NCBI GenBank assembly: GCA_037190845.1
Contig: JBBCJI010000018.1
Location: 175,269-239,268, forward strand
DNA from: JBEBVQ01 sp037190845
Lineage (GTDB): Bacteria > Bacteroidota > Bacteroidia > Chitinophagales > Chitinophagaceae
Direction: 5' to 3'
Length of the DNA: 64,000 nt
A program made the position numbers and the translations under genes. Positions 24,323-34,419 of the stretch are shown here, piece by piece. Under the pieces are notes generated by a model. That model had not been told where the DNA came from. It did no database searches and saw only the letters and a list, made by a program, of their open reading frames with translations. How positions within the stretch are numbered: the stretch's first letter is position 1; each line of letters opens with the position of its first letter.

Positions 24323-26443
24323 TTATTTATAAGCAATCCCCATATTCCAGAGCATGAACGCCCATTTATCGGCATGTTCGTCAATGATCATGCTCGTTGG
24401 CTTTCCGGCGCCATGTCCTGCTTTTGTTTCTATACGGATCAATGCGGGATTGGTACAGGAATGCGCAGCCTGCAACGCCGCGGCAAACTTGAAGGAATGC
24501 GCCGGAACAACCCGGTCATCATGATCTGCCGTCATAATCATCGTAGCGGGATAACAGGTTCCTTTCCGGGTATTATGTACCGGTGAATATTTATAGAGAT
24601 AGTCAAACATCTCTTTACCATCATCGGCAGTACCATAATCATAAGCCCAGCCCGCACCGGCAGTAAACTTATGATAGCGCAGCATATCCAATACCCCTAC
24701 TGCAGGAAAACACACGCGGAACAGGTCTGGACGTTGGGTCATACAGGCGCCTACAAGCAACCCGCCGTTAGACCCGCCGTTGATCGCCAGGTATTCTTTA
24801 GACGTGTATCTTTCTTTTATAAGATGCTCGGCAGCAGCAATAAAATCGTCAAACACATTCTGCTTTTGGAACTTCGTTCCCGCTACATGCCAGGCATCTC
24901 CATATTCACCTCCCCCACGCAGGTTGGCTACCACATATATGCCTCCCTGCTCCATAAACACAAGATTACTGATACTGAATGACGGAGTAAGGTTTACATT
25001 AAATCCACCATACCCATACAACATCAACGGATTCTTACCATCCTGCCGGATACCTTTCTTATACGTTAGTATCATAGGAACACGAGTACCATCTTTTGAA
25101 TGATAAAACACCTGTTTGCTTTCATACAACGAGGGATCGAATTTCACATCCGATTTTTTATAGACTTCCGATACACCGCTCGTGATGTCATAATGAAAGA
25201 TCGTAGGGGGATATACATAGGAAGTAAACGTGTAGTACAATATCGTATCCTCCTGCTTTCCCCCGAATCCTCCTGCCGTACCTAATCCCGGCAATGTGAT
25301 TTCACGTTCTTTCTTCCCGTCAAGACTATATTGGAAAACCTGGGACACAGCATCACGTACATACTGCGCGAACAGCTTCTGCCCGCAGGAAGACACAGAT
25401 AGAGGGAAGGATGTCTCCGGGATCACCTCTTTCCAGTTTTCCGGCGAGGGGTTAGACGCATCCGCAACAACCAGCTTCCGGTTGGGTGCATTCATGTTGG
25501 TGATGATATACAGTTTTCCGCCTGTTGCATATACAACATCCTGCTCCTGGTCAAATCCGGTCACCACCGGACGTATGGGGGCATTTGCAGCTGTAAGATC
25601 CCGGATATACAATTCGTTACCGTAAGTTGCATTCGCAGCAGAGATAACCAGGTAACGCTGATCTTCCGTTACACTGCCGCTTATATAACGACGGGGCATT
25701 TCAGCACCGCCGAAAATAAGGATATCATCCTGCTGAGACGTACCCAGCTTATGGAAATACAGTTTGTGCTCCTGGGTTTTCCCCGAAAGCACACTCCCCT
25801 CTTCCGGCTTGTCATAGCTGCTGTAATAAAAACCTTCATTACCCAGCCAACTGGTACCGCTGAACTTGACGTTCACGAGCGTATCTCCTACCTGTTTTCC
25901 TGTTTCGGTATGCAGCACAATTACTTTACGCCAATCGGAACCACCCTCGGAAATCTGGAAAGCACACAAAGAGCCGTCTTTGGTAAACGAGATACCGGCA
26001 AGCGAGGTTGTGCCATCTTTCGAAAATTTATTGGGATCAAGAAATACCTCCGGCTGGCCGCCATCCTTCTGGCGATAAAGCACATATTGATTCTGCAGAC
26101 CGTCATTCTTGTAATAATAGGTATATGCTCCTTCCCGGAACGGCGCACTGAATTTTTCATAGTTCCATAATGCCGACAATCTTTTCCGGATCGCATCACG
26201 AAACGGTATCTGGTCGAGGTAGGTATTCGTCACTTTATTCTGGCGCCGCACCCAGTCCTTTGTATCTTCCGCCATATCATCTTCCAGCCAGCGATATGGA
26301 TCAGCGATTTTTGTTCCATAAAATTCATCGGTTTGTGTTACTGTTTTTGTTACAGGATACGAACCTTTAAAAGATGATTGTTGCTGGGCCGAAGCAGACA
26401 TTATACTCATAAAGCAGAGAAGGGAAAAAAAAGAAACTTTCAT
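24323..26443 (-). CDS. Prolyl oligopeptidase (S9A), secreted
   Basis: 706 residues with a Sec signal peptide (MKVSFFSLLCFMSIMSASAQQ), so it is exported. The N-terminal start of the mature protein (DPYRWLEDD) and the central beta-propeller are typical of S9A peptidases that cut after proline in short peptides. The catalytic Ser is residue 558 in GGSNGGLLVG; Asp lies in TADHDDRVVP and His in KAGHGAGKP near the C-terminus. The gene stands alone, convergent with the purine phosphorylase. In Bacteroidota such enzymes usually work in the periplasm on imported peptides. Confidence 0.95.
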   Translation of the reverse strand: MKVSFFSLLCFMSIMSASAQQQSSFKGSYPVTKTVTQTDEFYGTKIADPYRWLEDDMAEDTKDWVRRQNKVTNTYLDQIPFRDAIRKRLSALWNYEKFSAPFREGAYTYYYKNDGLQNQYVLYRQKDGGQPEVFLDPNKFSKDGTTSLAGISFTKDGSLCAFQISEGGSDWRKVIVLHTETGKQVGDTLVNVKFSGTSWLGNEGFYYSSYDKPEEGSVLSGKTQEHKLYFHKLGTSQQDDILIFGGAEMPRRYISGSVTEDQRYLVISAANATYGNELYIRDLTAANAPIRPVVTGFDQEQDVVYATGGKLYIITNMNAPNRKLVVADASNPSPENWKEVIPETSFPLSVSSCGQKLFAQYVRDAVSQVFQYSLDGKKEREITLPGLGTAGGFGGKQEDTILYYTFTSYVYPPTIFHYDITSGVSEVYKKSDVKFDPSLYESKQVFYHSKDGTRVPMILTYKKGIRQDGKNPLMLYGYGGFNVNLTPSFSISNLVFMEQGGIYVVANLRGGGEYGDAWHVAGTKFQKQNVFDDFIAAAEHLIKERYTSKEYLAINGGSNGGLLVGACMTQRPDLFRVCFPAVGVLDMLRYHKFTAGAGWAYDYGTADDGKEMFDYLYKYSPVHNTRKGTCYPATMIMTADHDDRVVPAHSFKFAAALQAAHSCTNPALIRIETKAGHGAGKPTSMIIDEHADKWAFMLWNMGIAYK

Positions 26444-26674
26444 TATTAATTAATTATTTTATTGTGGAGGTTAGACGCCCGGAATGCGAGCCGGATAATC
26501 CGCCGAAAATAGCACCCTTTACCGACAAAAAGTAAAGCCCCGACACTTTCAATGTTAATTTACCCCTTTTCAGGGGATGAAAACACAAGCAACGTAGCAG
26601 GAATAACACAGATTATATTCTCTTTTATTAAAATACTCTGTTAAATATGTACATTTAGACGTTATATTACTGCT

Positions 26675-29600
26675 TTGCAGCGATCCCGGCATCAGAATTG
26701 GGGTTATTTTTGCAGACAGTTTTATTATAAAATTTCCCGTTTCCTGAACCGGTTATATAAAATACTCCGAAGTACACTACTGGTCATCCTGAGTATTGTC
26801 GTACTGCTGGTACTACTGGTGAACCTGACACCGGTACAACGGTTTATTGCCCAAAAAGCCACCGGGATACTGTCGGAACAACTAAACACAACTGTACATA
26901 TTGATCACATCCGGATAGACCTGCTGAACCATATACTGATCAGAGGGCTATATATTGAAGACCATGCAGGTGATACATTGCTCTATGCAGGCGAAGCAGA
27001 AGTGCGGATCACAGACTGGTTTATGTTCCGGCGCGGCGTACCGGTACTCAGGTATGCCGGGCTTAAAAACACATATGTACATCTGTACCGCACCGCTCAA
27101 TCGCCCGACTGGAATTACCAGTTTATCATAGACGCCTTTGATACGGGGAAAAAAGATACAACCGTACAAACAAGAGAACCGTTTGAAATTGATCTGGAAA
27201 AGATCACGCTGGACCAGGTGCGGTTTCATATGGATGATGCCTGGGTGGGAAGCGATATTAATCTTGATGTCGGCGAAGTAATGCTGAATATAAAAATACT
27301 GGACATTAAACAAAAAACACTGGACATTGATGAGATCAGTATAGACGGGACTACTGTGTATGTAGGCAGCTATCCCGGTGGCAAACCAAAAAGCACCTTG
27401 CCCGGAGCGCCATATATAGACACTACGCCGTTTAATCCGGCCATGTGGTCCGTTTCCGTAAACAAGCTTGCCCTTGAGGAGTGTATCTTCCGGCTCGAAG
27501 CAGACAACCGCCCTCCTGCTCCGGATGCTTTCGATCCCGCGCATATGGACATCCGGGAGATCGCACTGCACGCAACAGGCATTACGATTGAAGGCGATAC
27601 CATAAACGGTAGTATTAACCGCCTGATGGCGAAAGAGCGCTCCGGGTTTGTACTAAAAACATTCAGAGCGGATGTTACCGTTTCTCCCAATGCTTCCATA
27701 TGTAATAACCTGTATATCGAAACAAACAACAGCAGACTGGAGCGTTATTACGCAATGCGTTACACCCGGTTTCCCGACTTTACGGATTATATTAATAGCG
27801 TACGCATGACGGCAGACCTCCGTAATGCGGTTGTAGATGCCCGTGATGTTGCCTATTTCGCTCCGGCGCTCGGGGAGCTATACCCGGCTATACTCAACAT
27901 CAGCGGGCGTGTAGATGGAACGGTAGCCCGACTGTCCGGGGAAAATCTGTATATAACAGACGGGACCTCCATGGTTAAAGGAGATATCACCATGACCGGA
28001 CTGCCGGACATCAACAATACATTTATAGATTACCGGCAAGGCGAATTACGCACCAGCGGCCCTGCTATATTACGCTATGCGTCATCACTCAAAGCGCATC
28101 CTGCCATAGCGCTGGAAAAGCTTTCCTATGCTTTGTTCCAGGGAAGCTTTACCGGCTATATCAACCGTTTTGCAGCTAATGGCGTTCTGAACACCAACTT
28201 CGGTGTGCTTCGCTCAAACATCCGCCTGCTGCTACCCGCCGGAGACCGGAAGCCGGAAGAATACGAAGGATATCTGTCCACAGAAAGTCTGAACCTGGGT
28301 CCGCTGCTGCGGCTGCCGTACCTCGGCCCTGTCTCGATGTATGCCGACGTAAAGGGACGGGGATTCGACCCCAAAAACGCAGCTATAACACTTCGGGCAA
28401 GGGTCACGCAGCTCAGTCTCAAAGGATACAATTACCGGAATATTCTGGCGGAAGGTGTTCTGATGCAAAGAAATTTTGAAGGGAAACTGCTGGTGGACGA
28501 CCCGAACCTGGCGCTGGCATTCGACGGAAATGTGGATTTCAGCAAACAAAAACAGCTACGCTTTAAGGCGCAGGCCAACCTGCTCCAAAGTGACCTGCAC
28601 GCATTGCATCTCACTAACGACACACTAAAAATAACCGCAGACTTTGACCTTGACTGCACCGCCAGCACACTTGACGACTTTACCGGTCAGGCAAGACTGT
28701 ACAACATCAACATGATCAGGAATGAATACCGTGTAGACCTTGACTCTGTTTATGTAAATGCAGGAGAAACAGAAAACGGAAAAAAATTCATCACGATACA
28801 GAGCAACGATCTCACGGCATCCGTACAGGGATACTATCACCTGTCAGGCCTGCCCTATTCCGTGCAGCACTACCTGTACGGATACCTGCCCAATTACATC
28901 CCCGCCCCTAAAGAAGAGGCTCCGCCGCAAAACCTGACCTTTGACATTACTACCCGCGAGATTGACCAGACACTCGCTGTAATGACTTCAATGCTAAACG
29001 GCTTCAGCCATACAACGCTGGCAGGATCACTCAACACGACAACTCAACAACTGTCATTAAACGCCAATATCCCTTACGGCAATATTGGCAGCATACAAAT
29101 ATCCGGTATGACGCTCACCGGTACAGGTAACTACCGGGAACTGAAAGTGGCCGGGCAGGCAGACAGGCTGGTAATCGGAGACAGTGCGCTCAACATACCC
29201 TTATATGTTAATGCCACGCTCGGCAGCGACTCGCTGCAGTTTCGTATCACCACTTCCTCCTCCATGCAGGATAACGGATCTGCGACCATCAACGGACAAG
29301 CCTATGCACGCGGAGACTCTCTCCACCTTTCTTTCCTGCCTTCGGAATTTTACCTGGGTAATAACCGATGGGATATACCTGCCGGCAATGAGCTTGTTTT
29401 CAGCAAACAATATCTCGAGGTCAATAACCTGTCTCTGCGCTCCGGTCTGCAGCAGATATCAGCAGCGACAATACGCAACAACCAATCCATCAACATAGAA
29501 CTGAGCAATATTGACCTGTCTCAGTTAAGTATGATCAAGCCATTGGACAGATATGACCCTGACGGCAGGCTGTCGGGTACGATAAACATATCAGACATCT

Positions 29601-31552
29601 ATACCGAGCCTATGATATCCGGAGAGCTGACAGCTACAGGTGTAACATCAGGAACGGAAACAATCGGCAAAATCCATATGGCCGGCCGTTACAACATAAA
29701 GAAGAAATATGCCTTGCTCCAGACCGGATCGGGCATATTCCGCGGCACTTCTTCCCTGATCGTATCCGGCGCCTTCGGCATTGACAGTATGAACACCGGG
29801 AAGGTCAGAGGTAATTTACAATTCAACAGCGCGCCGCTTGCCTGGCTGTCACCGTTCCTGCAGGACTACGTCAGCAACCTCGGCGGTACGCTCAACGGTG
29901 TAGTACAGCTACGGGGCGCCACTTCCTCGCCTAACATATCAGGTGATGTATCCCTCAACAATGCCACCGTACGCGTAGATTACCTGGGGACCAGTTATAC
30001 AATCCCCAACGCAGATATTACCATTGATAACCGGCGTATCGCAATGCAGCAGATCAGGCTGAAGGACCAGTACAATAATGAGGCAATACTAACCGGCAGC
30101 ATCAACCATGAACATTTGAGAAACTTCGCCCTGCAGCTCAGGCTTACTTCTGAAAAATTTGAAGTAGTCAATCTCAAAGAGCATGAAAGCCATAATTTTT
30201 ACGGCCACCTGATTGCAAAGGTATCTTCCATGTCCGTCACCGGCCCGGTAGATGACATCCGGATGTCTATACAGGCGACACCGGCCGCAGCATCTCAACT
30301 GTACCTTCCACTGAGCAGCGATCAGGACGTCAGCACATACAGCTATGCAACTTTCAAAACCTATGGATCCGAACAGGACAAGATACTACCTGGTAAAAGA
30401 AACCGGTTTATCATAAACATCAATGCGATGGCAACCCCTGACCTGATGATGAGCATGATCCTTGATCCGGCAACGGGAGACGCGATTAACGCGACCGGGA
30501 GCGGGAACATATCGCTGGAGATCAGTCCGGACAAGGACATAGGCATCCACGGCGCCTACCAGATCCAGGAAGGAGATTATACGTTTACATTCCGGCAACT
30601 GTTCTTCCGGAGAAGATTTATTATCAATCCGGGAAGCAATATTATATTCGGCGGTTCCCTGGCAAAGACAACATTAGATGTAAACGCCACATACCGTACT
30701 ATGGCACGGCTGTACGACCTGCTCAGCGACATTGAAAAGCAGAGCCAGATGATTCCGTCCAATGAGCTGACAGATGCCAAAACCCCGCAGAATGTAGACG
30801 TAACGTTGTTTATGAAAGGCTCGCTCGAGACGCCTAATCTTACCTTCAAGCTGGAAATGCCGGAAAAGAGATCTGTCGGCACATACGCCTATACCAAACT
30901 GGAACGTGTGAATGCAAACGACCGGGAACTGTTTGACCAGGTAGCATCGCTCCTGCTGATCAATGCCTTCATTCCTCCGGAAGGGCTGGTGGGCACAACA
31001 GCGAGGTCAGGCGCAATCAACAACATGAGCGACATTATCTCCACTACCGCCTCATCCCAACTTACAGGCATCGTTAATAAACTGCTGGGCGACGAGAATC
31101 TGCAGATAGAGCTGAAATACAAAAATTATAATCTCAGTGATGCTTCAACAACCGCGGGTGGGTTAAACCGGAATGAATTTCGCTTCGGGCTGCGCCAAAA
31201 CCTGTTTAATGACCGTGTAATTGTAGAAGTGGGGAGCGCATACGACTGGGGACGTCCGAACGCTGCCGGCAATACTACCAGCAATTTTAACCTGGCAGGA
31301 GATTTTCGCTTACAGTTCCTGCTTACGGAAGACGGACGGATCAGGACAAACCTTTTCCGCACGAGCAATTATGATGTGCTTGTAGACAAAAACATCTCAC
31401 GCGCCGGTGCTGGTATCTCCTGGCGGAAGACATTCGACAATCTGGAGGAGTTGTTGCGGAGCCAGAAATATATCCGTGCAAAAGAAGCCGCAGAGGCGGC
31501 CAAAGATAGTATCTCCAAAAGTGCTGTACTCAGAGAGCGGCCACCGCTATAG
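26675..31552 (+). CDS. TamB-like translocation/assembly protein (DUF490)
   Basis: A 1625-residue protein with one N-terminal membrane anchor (STLLVILSIVVLLVLLVNLTP) followed by a very long beta-rich body, the form of TamB/AsmA-like proteins that bridge inner and outer membrane and are thought to carry lipids or assist outer-membrane protein assembly. The C-terminal third shows the DUF490 region with ISGDVSLNNATVRVDYLG, GDYTFTFRQLFFRRRFIINPGS and a conserved end. No TamA/BamA gene is adjacent. The start is a TTG at 26675, the most upstream start in frame; no ATG precedes the anchor. A TACATTTA box 17 nt before it is near TAnnTTTG. Confidence 0.88.
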   Translation: MQRSRHQNWGYFCRQFYYKISRFLNRLYKILRSTLLVILSIVVLLVLLVNLTPVQRFIAQKATGILSEQLNTTVHIDHIRIDLLNHILIRGLYIEDHAGDTLLYAGEAEVRITDWFMFRRGVPVLRYAGLKNTYVHLYRTAQSPDWNYQFIIDAFDTGKKDTTVQTREPFEIDLEKITLDQVRFHMDDAWVGSDINLDVGEVMLNIKILDIKQKTLDIDEISIDGTTVYVGSYPGGKPKSTLPGAPYIDTTPFNPAMWSVSVNKLALEECIFRLEADNRPPAPDAFDPAHMDIREIALHATGITIEGDTINGSINRLMAKERSGFVLKTFRADVTVSPNASICNNLYIETNNSRLERYYAMRYTRFPDFTDYINSVRMTADLRNAVVDARDVAYFAPALGELYPAILNISGRVDGTVARLSGENLYITDGTSMVKGDITMTGLPDINNTFIDYRQGELRTSGPAILRYASSLKAHPAIALEKLSYALFQGSFTGYINRFAANGVLNTNFGVLRSNIRLLLPAGDRKPEEYEGYLSTESLNLGPLLRLPYLGPVSMYADVKGRGFDPKNAAITLRARVTQLSLKGYNYRNILAEGVLMQRNFEGKLLVDDPNLALAFDGNVDFSKQKQLRFKAQANLLQSDLHALHLTNDTLKITADFDLDCTASTLDDFTGQARLYNINMIRNEYRVDLDSVYVNAGETENGKKFITIQSNDLTASVQGYYHLSGLPYSVQHYLYGYLPNYIPAPKEEAPPQNLTFDITTREIDQTLAVMTSMLNGFSHTTLAGSLNTTTQQLSLNANIPYGNIGSIQISGMTLTGTGNYRELKVAGQADRLVIGDSALNIPLYVNATLGSDSLQFRITTSSSMQDNGSATINGQAYARGDSLHLSFLPSEFYLGNNRWDIPAGNELVFSKQYLEVNNLSLRSGLQQISAATIRNNQSINIELSNIDLSQLSMIKPLDRYDPDGRLSGTINISDIYTEPMISGELTATGVTSGTETIGKIHMAGRYNIKKKYALLQTGSGIFRGTSSLIVSGAFGIDSMNTGKVRGNLQFNSAPLAWLSPFLQDYVSNLGGTLNGVVQLRGATSSPNISGDVSLNNATVRVDYLGTSYTIPNADITIDNRRIAMQQIRLKDQYNNEAILTGSINHEHLRNFALQLRLTSEKFEVVNLKEHESHNFYGHLIAKVSSMSVTGPVDDIRMSIQATPAAASQLYLPLSSDQDVSTYSYATFKTYGSEQDKILPGKRNRFIININAMATPDLMMSMILDPATGDAINATGSGNISLEISPDKDIGIHGAYQIQEGDYTFTFRQLFFRRRFIINPGSNIIFGGSLAKTTLDVNATYRTMARLYDLLSDIEKQSQMIPSNELTDAKTPQNVDVTLFMKGSLETPNLTFKLEMPEKRSVGTYAYTKLERVNANDRELFDQVASLLLINAFIPPEGLVGTTARSGAINNMSDIISTTASSQLTGIVNKLLGDENLQIELKYKNYNLSDASTTAGGLNRNEFRFGLRQNLFNDRVIVEVGSAYDWGRPNAAGNTTSNFNLAGDFRLQFLLTEDGRIRTNLFRTSNYDVLVDKNISRAGAGISWRKTFDNLEELLRSQKYIRAKEAAEAAKDSISKSAVLRERPPL

Positions 31553-31570
31553 GGGGATACGACAAATGGG

Positions 31571-31695
31571 GCGCATTTCTTCGCTATCCCCAAACTGAAT
31601 TTTGCTTCGGCAGGCTCAGCAACCGTCATTAAAAGACGGTCATTGAGCTTGTCGAAATGAATACCGTGAAAAACACGAGCGAAGATTTGAAATGC
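31571..31695. repeat. Composite REP-like inverted repeat between tamB and ssrA
   Basis: Inner arms 31606-31627 and 31635-31656 are complementary at about 18 of 22 positions around a 7-nt loop; the right arm reads GAGCTTGTCGAA at its core, complement of TTCGACAAGCTC. Outer sequence GCGCATTTCTTCGCT (31571-31585) is partly complementary to 31678-31695. A related single arm occurs at 50604-50625. Confidence 0.6.
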
Positions 31696-31737
31696 ACCCG
31701 GCAAATGTGAGGGGGTAACCATCTCTCAAAAAATTCG

Positions 31738-31745
31738 TATCTTTG
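31738..31745 (+). promoter_or_regulatory. -7 box of ssrA
   Basis: TATCTTTG, a perfect TAnnTTTG, 41 nt before the mature tmRNA 5' end, leaving a short leader for RNase P to remove. Confidence 0.65.
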
Positions 31746-31786
31746 TAACAGATCTTTGACAAATAAACTTTGTCTTTTTCAAAACC

Positions 31787-32159
31787 GGGGCCGACTGGTT
31801 TTGACAGCATAGGGCAGGGTAAGTAAGCATGTCGTGCGTTGGATAATTAGCACGTAAATCTGAATATTCGAACAATTAACTGGCAATACTCAGTATGCCA
31901 TGGCTGCCTAATCAGCGATTAGCGTAACCATTTTGGCCGCCGCAAACAGTAGCCCATAACTGTTGCCGCCGCCTAAATCAAACAAGAGTGGGATAAGCGT
32001 TGTACCGCTGCGTTGCAACGACGAAAACTTCAGCAGCTCAGGGAGCAGGTAAGTTTGTCCGGTTCTGGCCGGCTCCCGAAACACAATTCCGGAATACACA
32101 TGTAGAAAGCTTATCGGGCATATGTTTGGACCCGGGTTCGAATCCCGGCGGCTCCACCA
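31787..32159 (+). ncRNA. ssrA: Transfer-messenger RNA (tmRNA)
   Basis: About 373 nt. The 5' end GGGGCCGACTGGTTTTGACA and the 3' end with the T-arm GGGTTCGAATCCC followed by GGCTCCACCA are diagnostic; GGGGCCG pairs with CGGCTCC as the acceptor stem and CCA is encoded. The tag frame is 31882-31911, read GNTQYAMAA then TAA, a tag with the YAMAA ending recognised by ClpXP-type proteases. It rescues ribosomes stalled on broken mRNA. The gene has its own promoter and lies in an otherwise non-coding stretch from 31553 to 32325. Confidence 0.95.
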
Positions 32160-32325
32160 TATATACTATTGGAAATCAATTCAGTGAAATAGTTCTTCAT
32201 ACAACTATTAAAGCTTGTTTTTAGCGGTTAGCAATATGACAAAGGATAAGTATTGTCAATACAATGTTGTTTTGGGAACTTCAGAGATGTAGGACATTGT
32301 TCATCAATTTTAGTAAAACACGACC

Positions 32326-32649
32326 ATGAAATGGATATTTCTGCTGTTGCTGATCGCTATATATATCCCCGTGAACGGGCAGCTTGTCTTCGAAGAAAAG
32401 TATAGCATTAACGCTCAATACGATGTATACGTAACAACAAACCGCCATGAAGCCGACATCTTCGTTTATAAATGTACATCATTTATAGAATCACGAAGAC
32501 AAGAGGGTATGTGGTATTTTTGTGATAGCCGGATCGACGCAGAAAAAACAATTTATTTTACGTCCTCACGGATGGGCGCAGATTTCATTATCTACTTCAC
32601 CGACGACAAGCGGGAAGCCGGTTGGGTAAATAAAAGAAAGGCGTGGTAG
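32326..32649 (+). CDS. Small secreted protein, DUF6150-like
   Basis: 107 residues with a signal peptide (MKWIFLLLLIAIYIPVNGQ). The mature part is built of short beta repeats, each ending in a hydrophobic pair after an acidic-Ala-Asp or Gly-Ala-Asp motif (HEADIFVYKC, DAEKTIYFTS, MGADFIIYFTD, EAGW). This repeat pattern is that of DUF6150 proteins as I recall them; function unknown. It stands alone between ssrA and the decarboxylase, and has two Cys residues that might form a disulfide outside the cytoplasm. No clear promoter was seen. Confidence 0.72.
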   Translation: MKWIFLLLLIAIYIPVNGQLVFEEKYSINAQYDVYVTTNRHEADIFVYKCTSFIESRRQEGMWYFCDSRIDAEKTIYFTSSRMGADFIIYFTDDKREAGWVNKRKAW

Positions 32650-32813
32650 CATAAAGAATCAGCAACATAGTAGATGATTCAATGCTTAAACTGAGACACA
32701 GCCCTACTTCCCCTGCATGCTGTCTTTTCTCACCGGTATAAACACATAAATAGTGAAGGTCGCCTGTAGAAAAACAAAGCTTAAAATTAAATCTCCAATT
32801 GATAAATTTCAAT

Positions 32814-32821
32814 TATTTTTG
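32814..32821 (+). promoter_or_regulatory. -7 box upstream of the decarboxylase gene
   Basis: TATTTTTG fits TAnnTTTG and lies 52 nt before the start codon at 32874, giving a somewhat longer leader than other genes here. Confidence 0.5.
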
Positions 32822-32873
32822 CTCCTTTATTGAAATGGGAATATTGATCACAGACCGCTCCTTTTCAACTTAA

Positions 32874-34286
32874 ATGAACAATACATATACCGACCTCGTT
32901 CACCAAACCTTCCACTTCCCGCAGGAAGGTTTTGAAGTAAAAGACAACTATCTTCAGTTTAACGATGTAGATATCAAAAAGCTGATAGACAAATACGGTA
33001 CACCTTTTAAGCTGACCTACCTGCCCAAGATCGGGATGCAGATCAACAAAGCAAAAAAGATGTTCCATGAGGCGATTAAAAAGCATCGCTATGATGGTAA
33101 TTATTATTATTGCTATTGTACCAAAAGCTCCCATTTCTCTTTTATCGTAGAAGAAACACTCAAACACAATGTGCATCTTGAGACTTCCTTTGCTTACGAT
33201 CTTGAGATCATCAAGCAGCTCTACAAGAGAAGAAAGATCACCAAAGACACTTTCATTATCTGCAATGGCTTCAAAACAAGGCAGTATACCCGGAATATCG
33301 CACAACTGATCAATTCGGGATTCCGGAATGTCATACCTGTCCTCGACAACAAAAGTGAATTTGAGGATTACAAAAAATCCATCCGCGCTAAAGAGCCGGT
33401 CAACATCGGCATACGGATCGCGGCAGAAGAAGAAGCTACTTTTGACTTTTATACCTCGCGCCTTGGTATCCGCAGCCGGGATGTTCTGGAGTTTTATGTA
33501 GACAAAATCAAGGGGAATGAAAAATTCAACCTGAAAATGCTGCATTTCTTCATGAACAAAGGCATCAAGGATGATATTTATTACTGGAGTGAGCTGAATA
33601 AGGTACTGAACCTGTACTGCCAGCTCAAAAAAATATGTCCCGAGCTTGAAGGGCTGAACATCGGCGGCGGATTTCCGATCAAACACTCCCTGGGATTTGA
33701 TTACGACTATAAATACATGGTCAATGAGATCGTTGCCACGATCAAAAAAGTCTGTAAAAAGAACAAGGTGGATATGCCTGATATATACACTGAGTTTGGT
33801 TCATTTACCGTGGGAGAAAGCGGCGCAGTCATTTACAGCATACTCGGAGAAAAAATGCAGAATGACCGGGAGATCTGGTATATGATCGACAGCTCATTCA
33901 TCACTACCCTGCCCGATACCTGGGGCATCGGTGAGAAATTCCTGCTGCTGCCCATCAACAAATGGGACAAGGAATACCAGGAAGTGCACCTCGGCGGACT
34001 TACCTGCGACAGCCATGATTTTTATACTTCCGAAGAACATATCAATGCGGTGTTCCTGCCAAAAACAGAACGGGAAAAGGGAGAAGAACCGCTTTATATC
34101 GGGTTTTTCCATACCGGCGCCTACCAGGATCAGATTGCCGGCTATGGTGGCATCAAGCACTGTATGATTCCCTCGCCCAAACACGTTATTGTTGGACATA
34201 ATAAAAACGGCGAGCTGGAAGATTGGCTATATGCCAAAGAGCAGAGCTACCAGAGTATGCTGAAGATACTTGGATACATCAGGTAA
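32874..34286 (+). CDS. speA: Arginine-decarboxylase-like PLP enzyme (fold type III)
   Basis: 470 residues of the alanine-racemase-like PLP family that decarboxylates arginine, ornithine or diaminopimelate. The PLP lysine is in YCTKSSHFSF near residue 84 and the phosphate-binding glycines in GGGFPIKHS; the C-terminal half has TCDSHD, where the acidic-Cys motif contributes to the dimer active site. In Bacteroidota this roughly 470-residue form is usually named biosynthetic arginine decarboxylase, though it is shorter than E. coli SpeA (about 630). No agmatinase or other polyamine gene is adjacent, so the exact substrate is inferred from family likeness only. Confidence 0.8.
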   Translation: MNNTYTDLVHQTFHFPQEGFEVKDNYLQFNDVDIKKLIDKYGTPFKLTYLPKIGMQINKAKKMFHEAIKKHRYDGNYYYCYCTKSSHFSFIVEETLKHNVHLETSFAYDLEIIKQLYKRRKITKDTFIICNGFKTRQYTRNIAQLINSGFRNVIPVLDNKSEFEDYKKSIRAKEPVNIGIRIAAEEEATFDFYTSRLGIRSRDVLEFYVDKIKGNEKFNLKMLHFFMNKGIKDDIYYWSELNKVLNLYCQLKKICPELEGLNIGGGFPIKHSLGFDYDYKYMVNEIVATIKKVCKKNKVDMPDIYTEFGSFTVGESGAVIYSILGEKMQNDREIWYMIDSSFITTLPDTWGIGEKFLLLPINKWDKEYQEVHLGGLTCDSHDFYTSEEHINAVFLPKTEREKGEEPLYIGFFHTGAYQDQIAGYGGIKHCMIPSPKHVIVGHNKNGELEDWLYAKEQSYQSMLKILGYIR

Positions 34287-34290
34287 TAAA

Positions 34291-34330
34291 TAATGACCAA
34301 TGATTAATGGCTCATTAAACATTAATCATA
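34291..34330. repeat. Intergenic sequence with 7-nt period
   Basis: Reading from 34292 in sevens gives AATGACC, AATGATT, AATGGCT, CATTAAA, CATTAAT: similar heptamers back to back right after the decarboxylase stop. A partner tract lies beyond the terminator at 34382-34419. Confidence 0.55.
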
Positions 34331-34364
34331 AAAAATGAGGTGGCAATATTGCCACCTCATTTTT
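34331..34364. terminator. Perfect palindromic bidirectional terminator
   Basis: A 34-nt palindrome centred on AATATT with a GAGGTGGCAAT arm, an A run on the left and a T run on the right. It sits between the convergent decarboxylase and SBBP-repeat genes and should end transcripts from both sides. Confidence 0.88.
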
Positions 34365-34381
34365 ATTACTCCGGCTACGTC

Positions 34382-34419
34382 TAATTACTCATTAATAATT
34401 AAACATTAATCATTAATAA
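34382..34419. repeat. Intergenic sequence with 7-nt period
   Basis: Heptamers TAATTAC, TCATTAA, TAATTAA, ACATTAA, TCATTAA follow one another up to the stop of the next gene. Confidence 0.6.

Noticed and set aside
32010..32060. A CAACGACGAAAACTTCAGCAG stretch in the tmRNA that looks like the E. coli tag coding region
   Set aside because: Its frame lacks a tag-like hydrophobic end and the better frame GNTQYAMAA-stop lies earlier at 31882-31911, where tag frames are expected; the likeness is coincidental.
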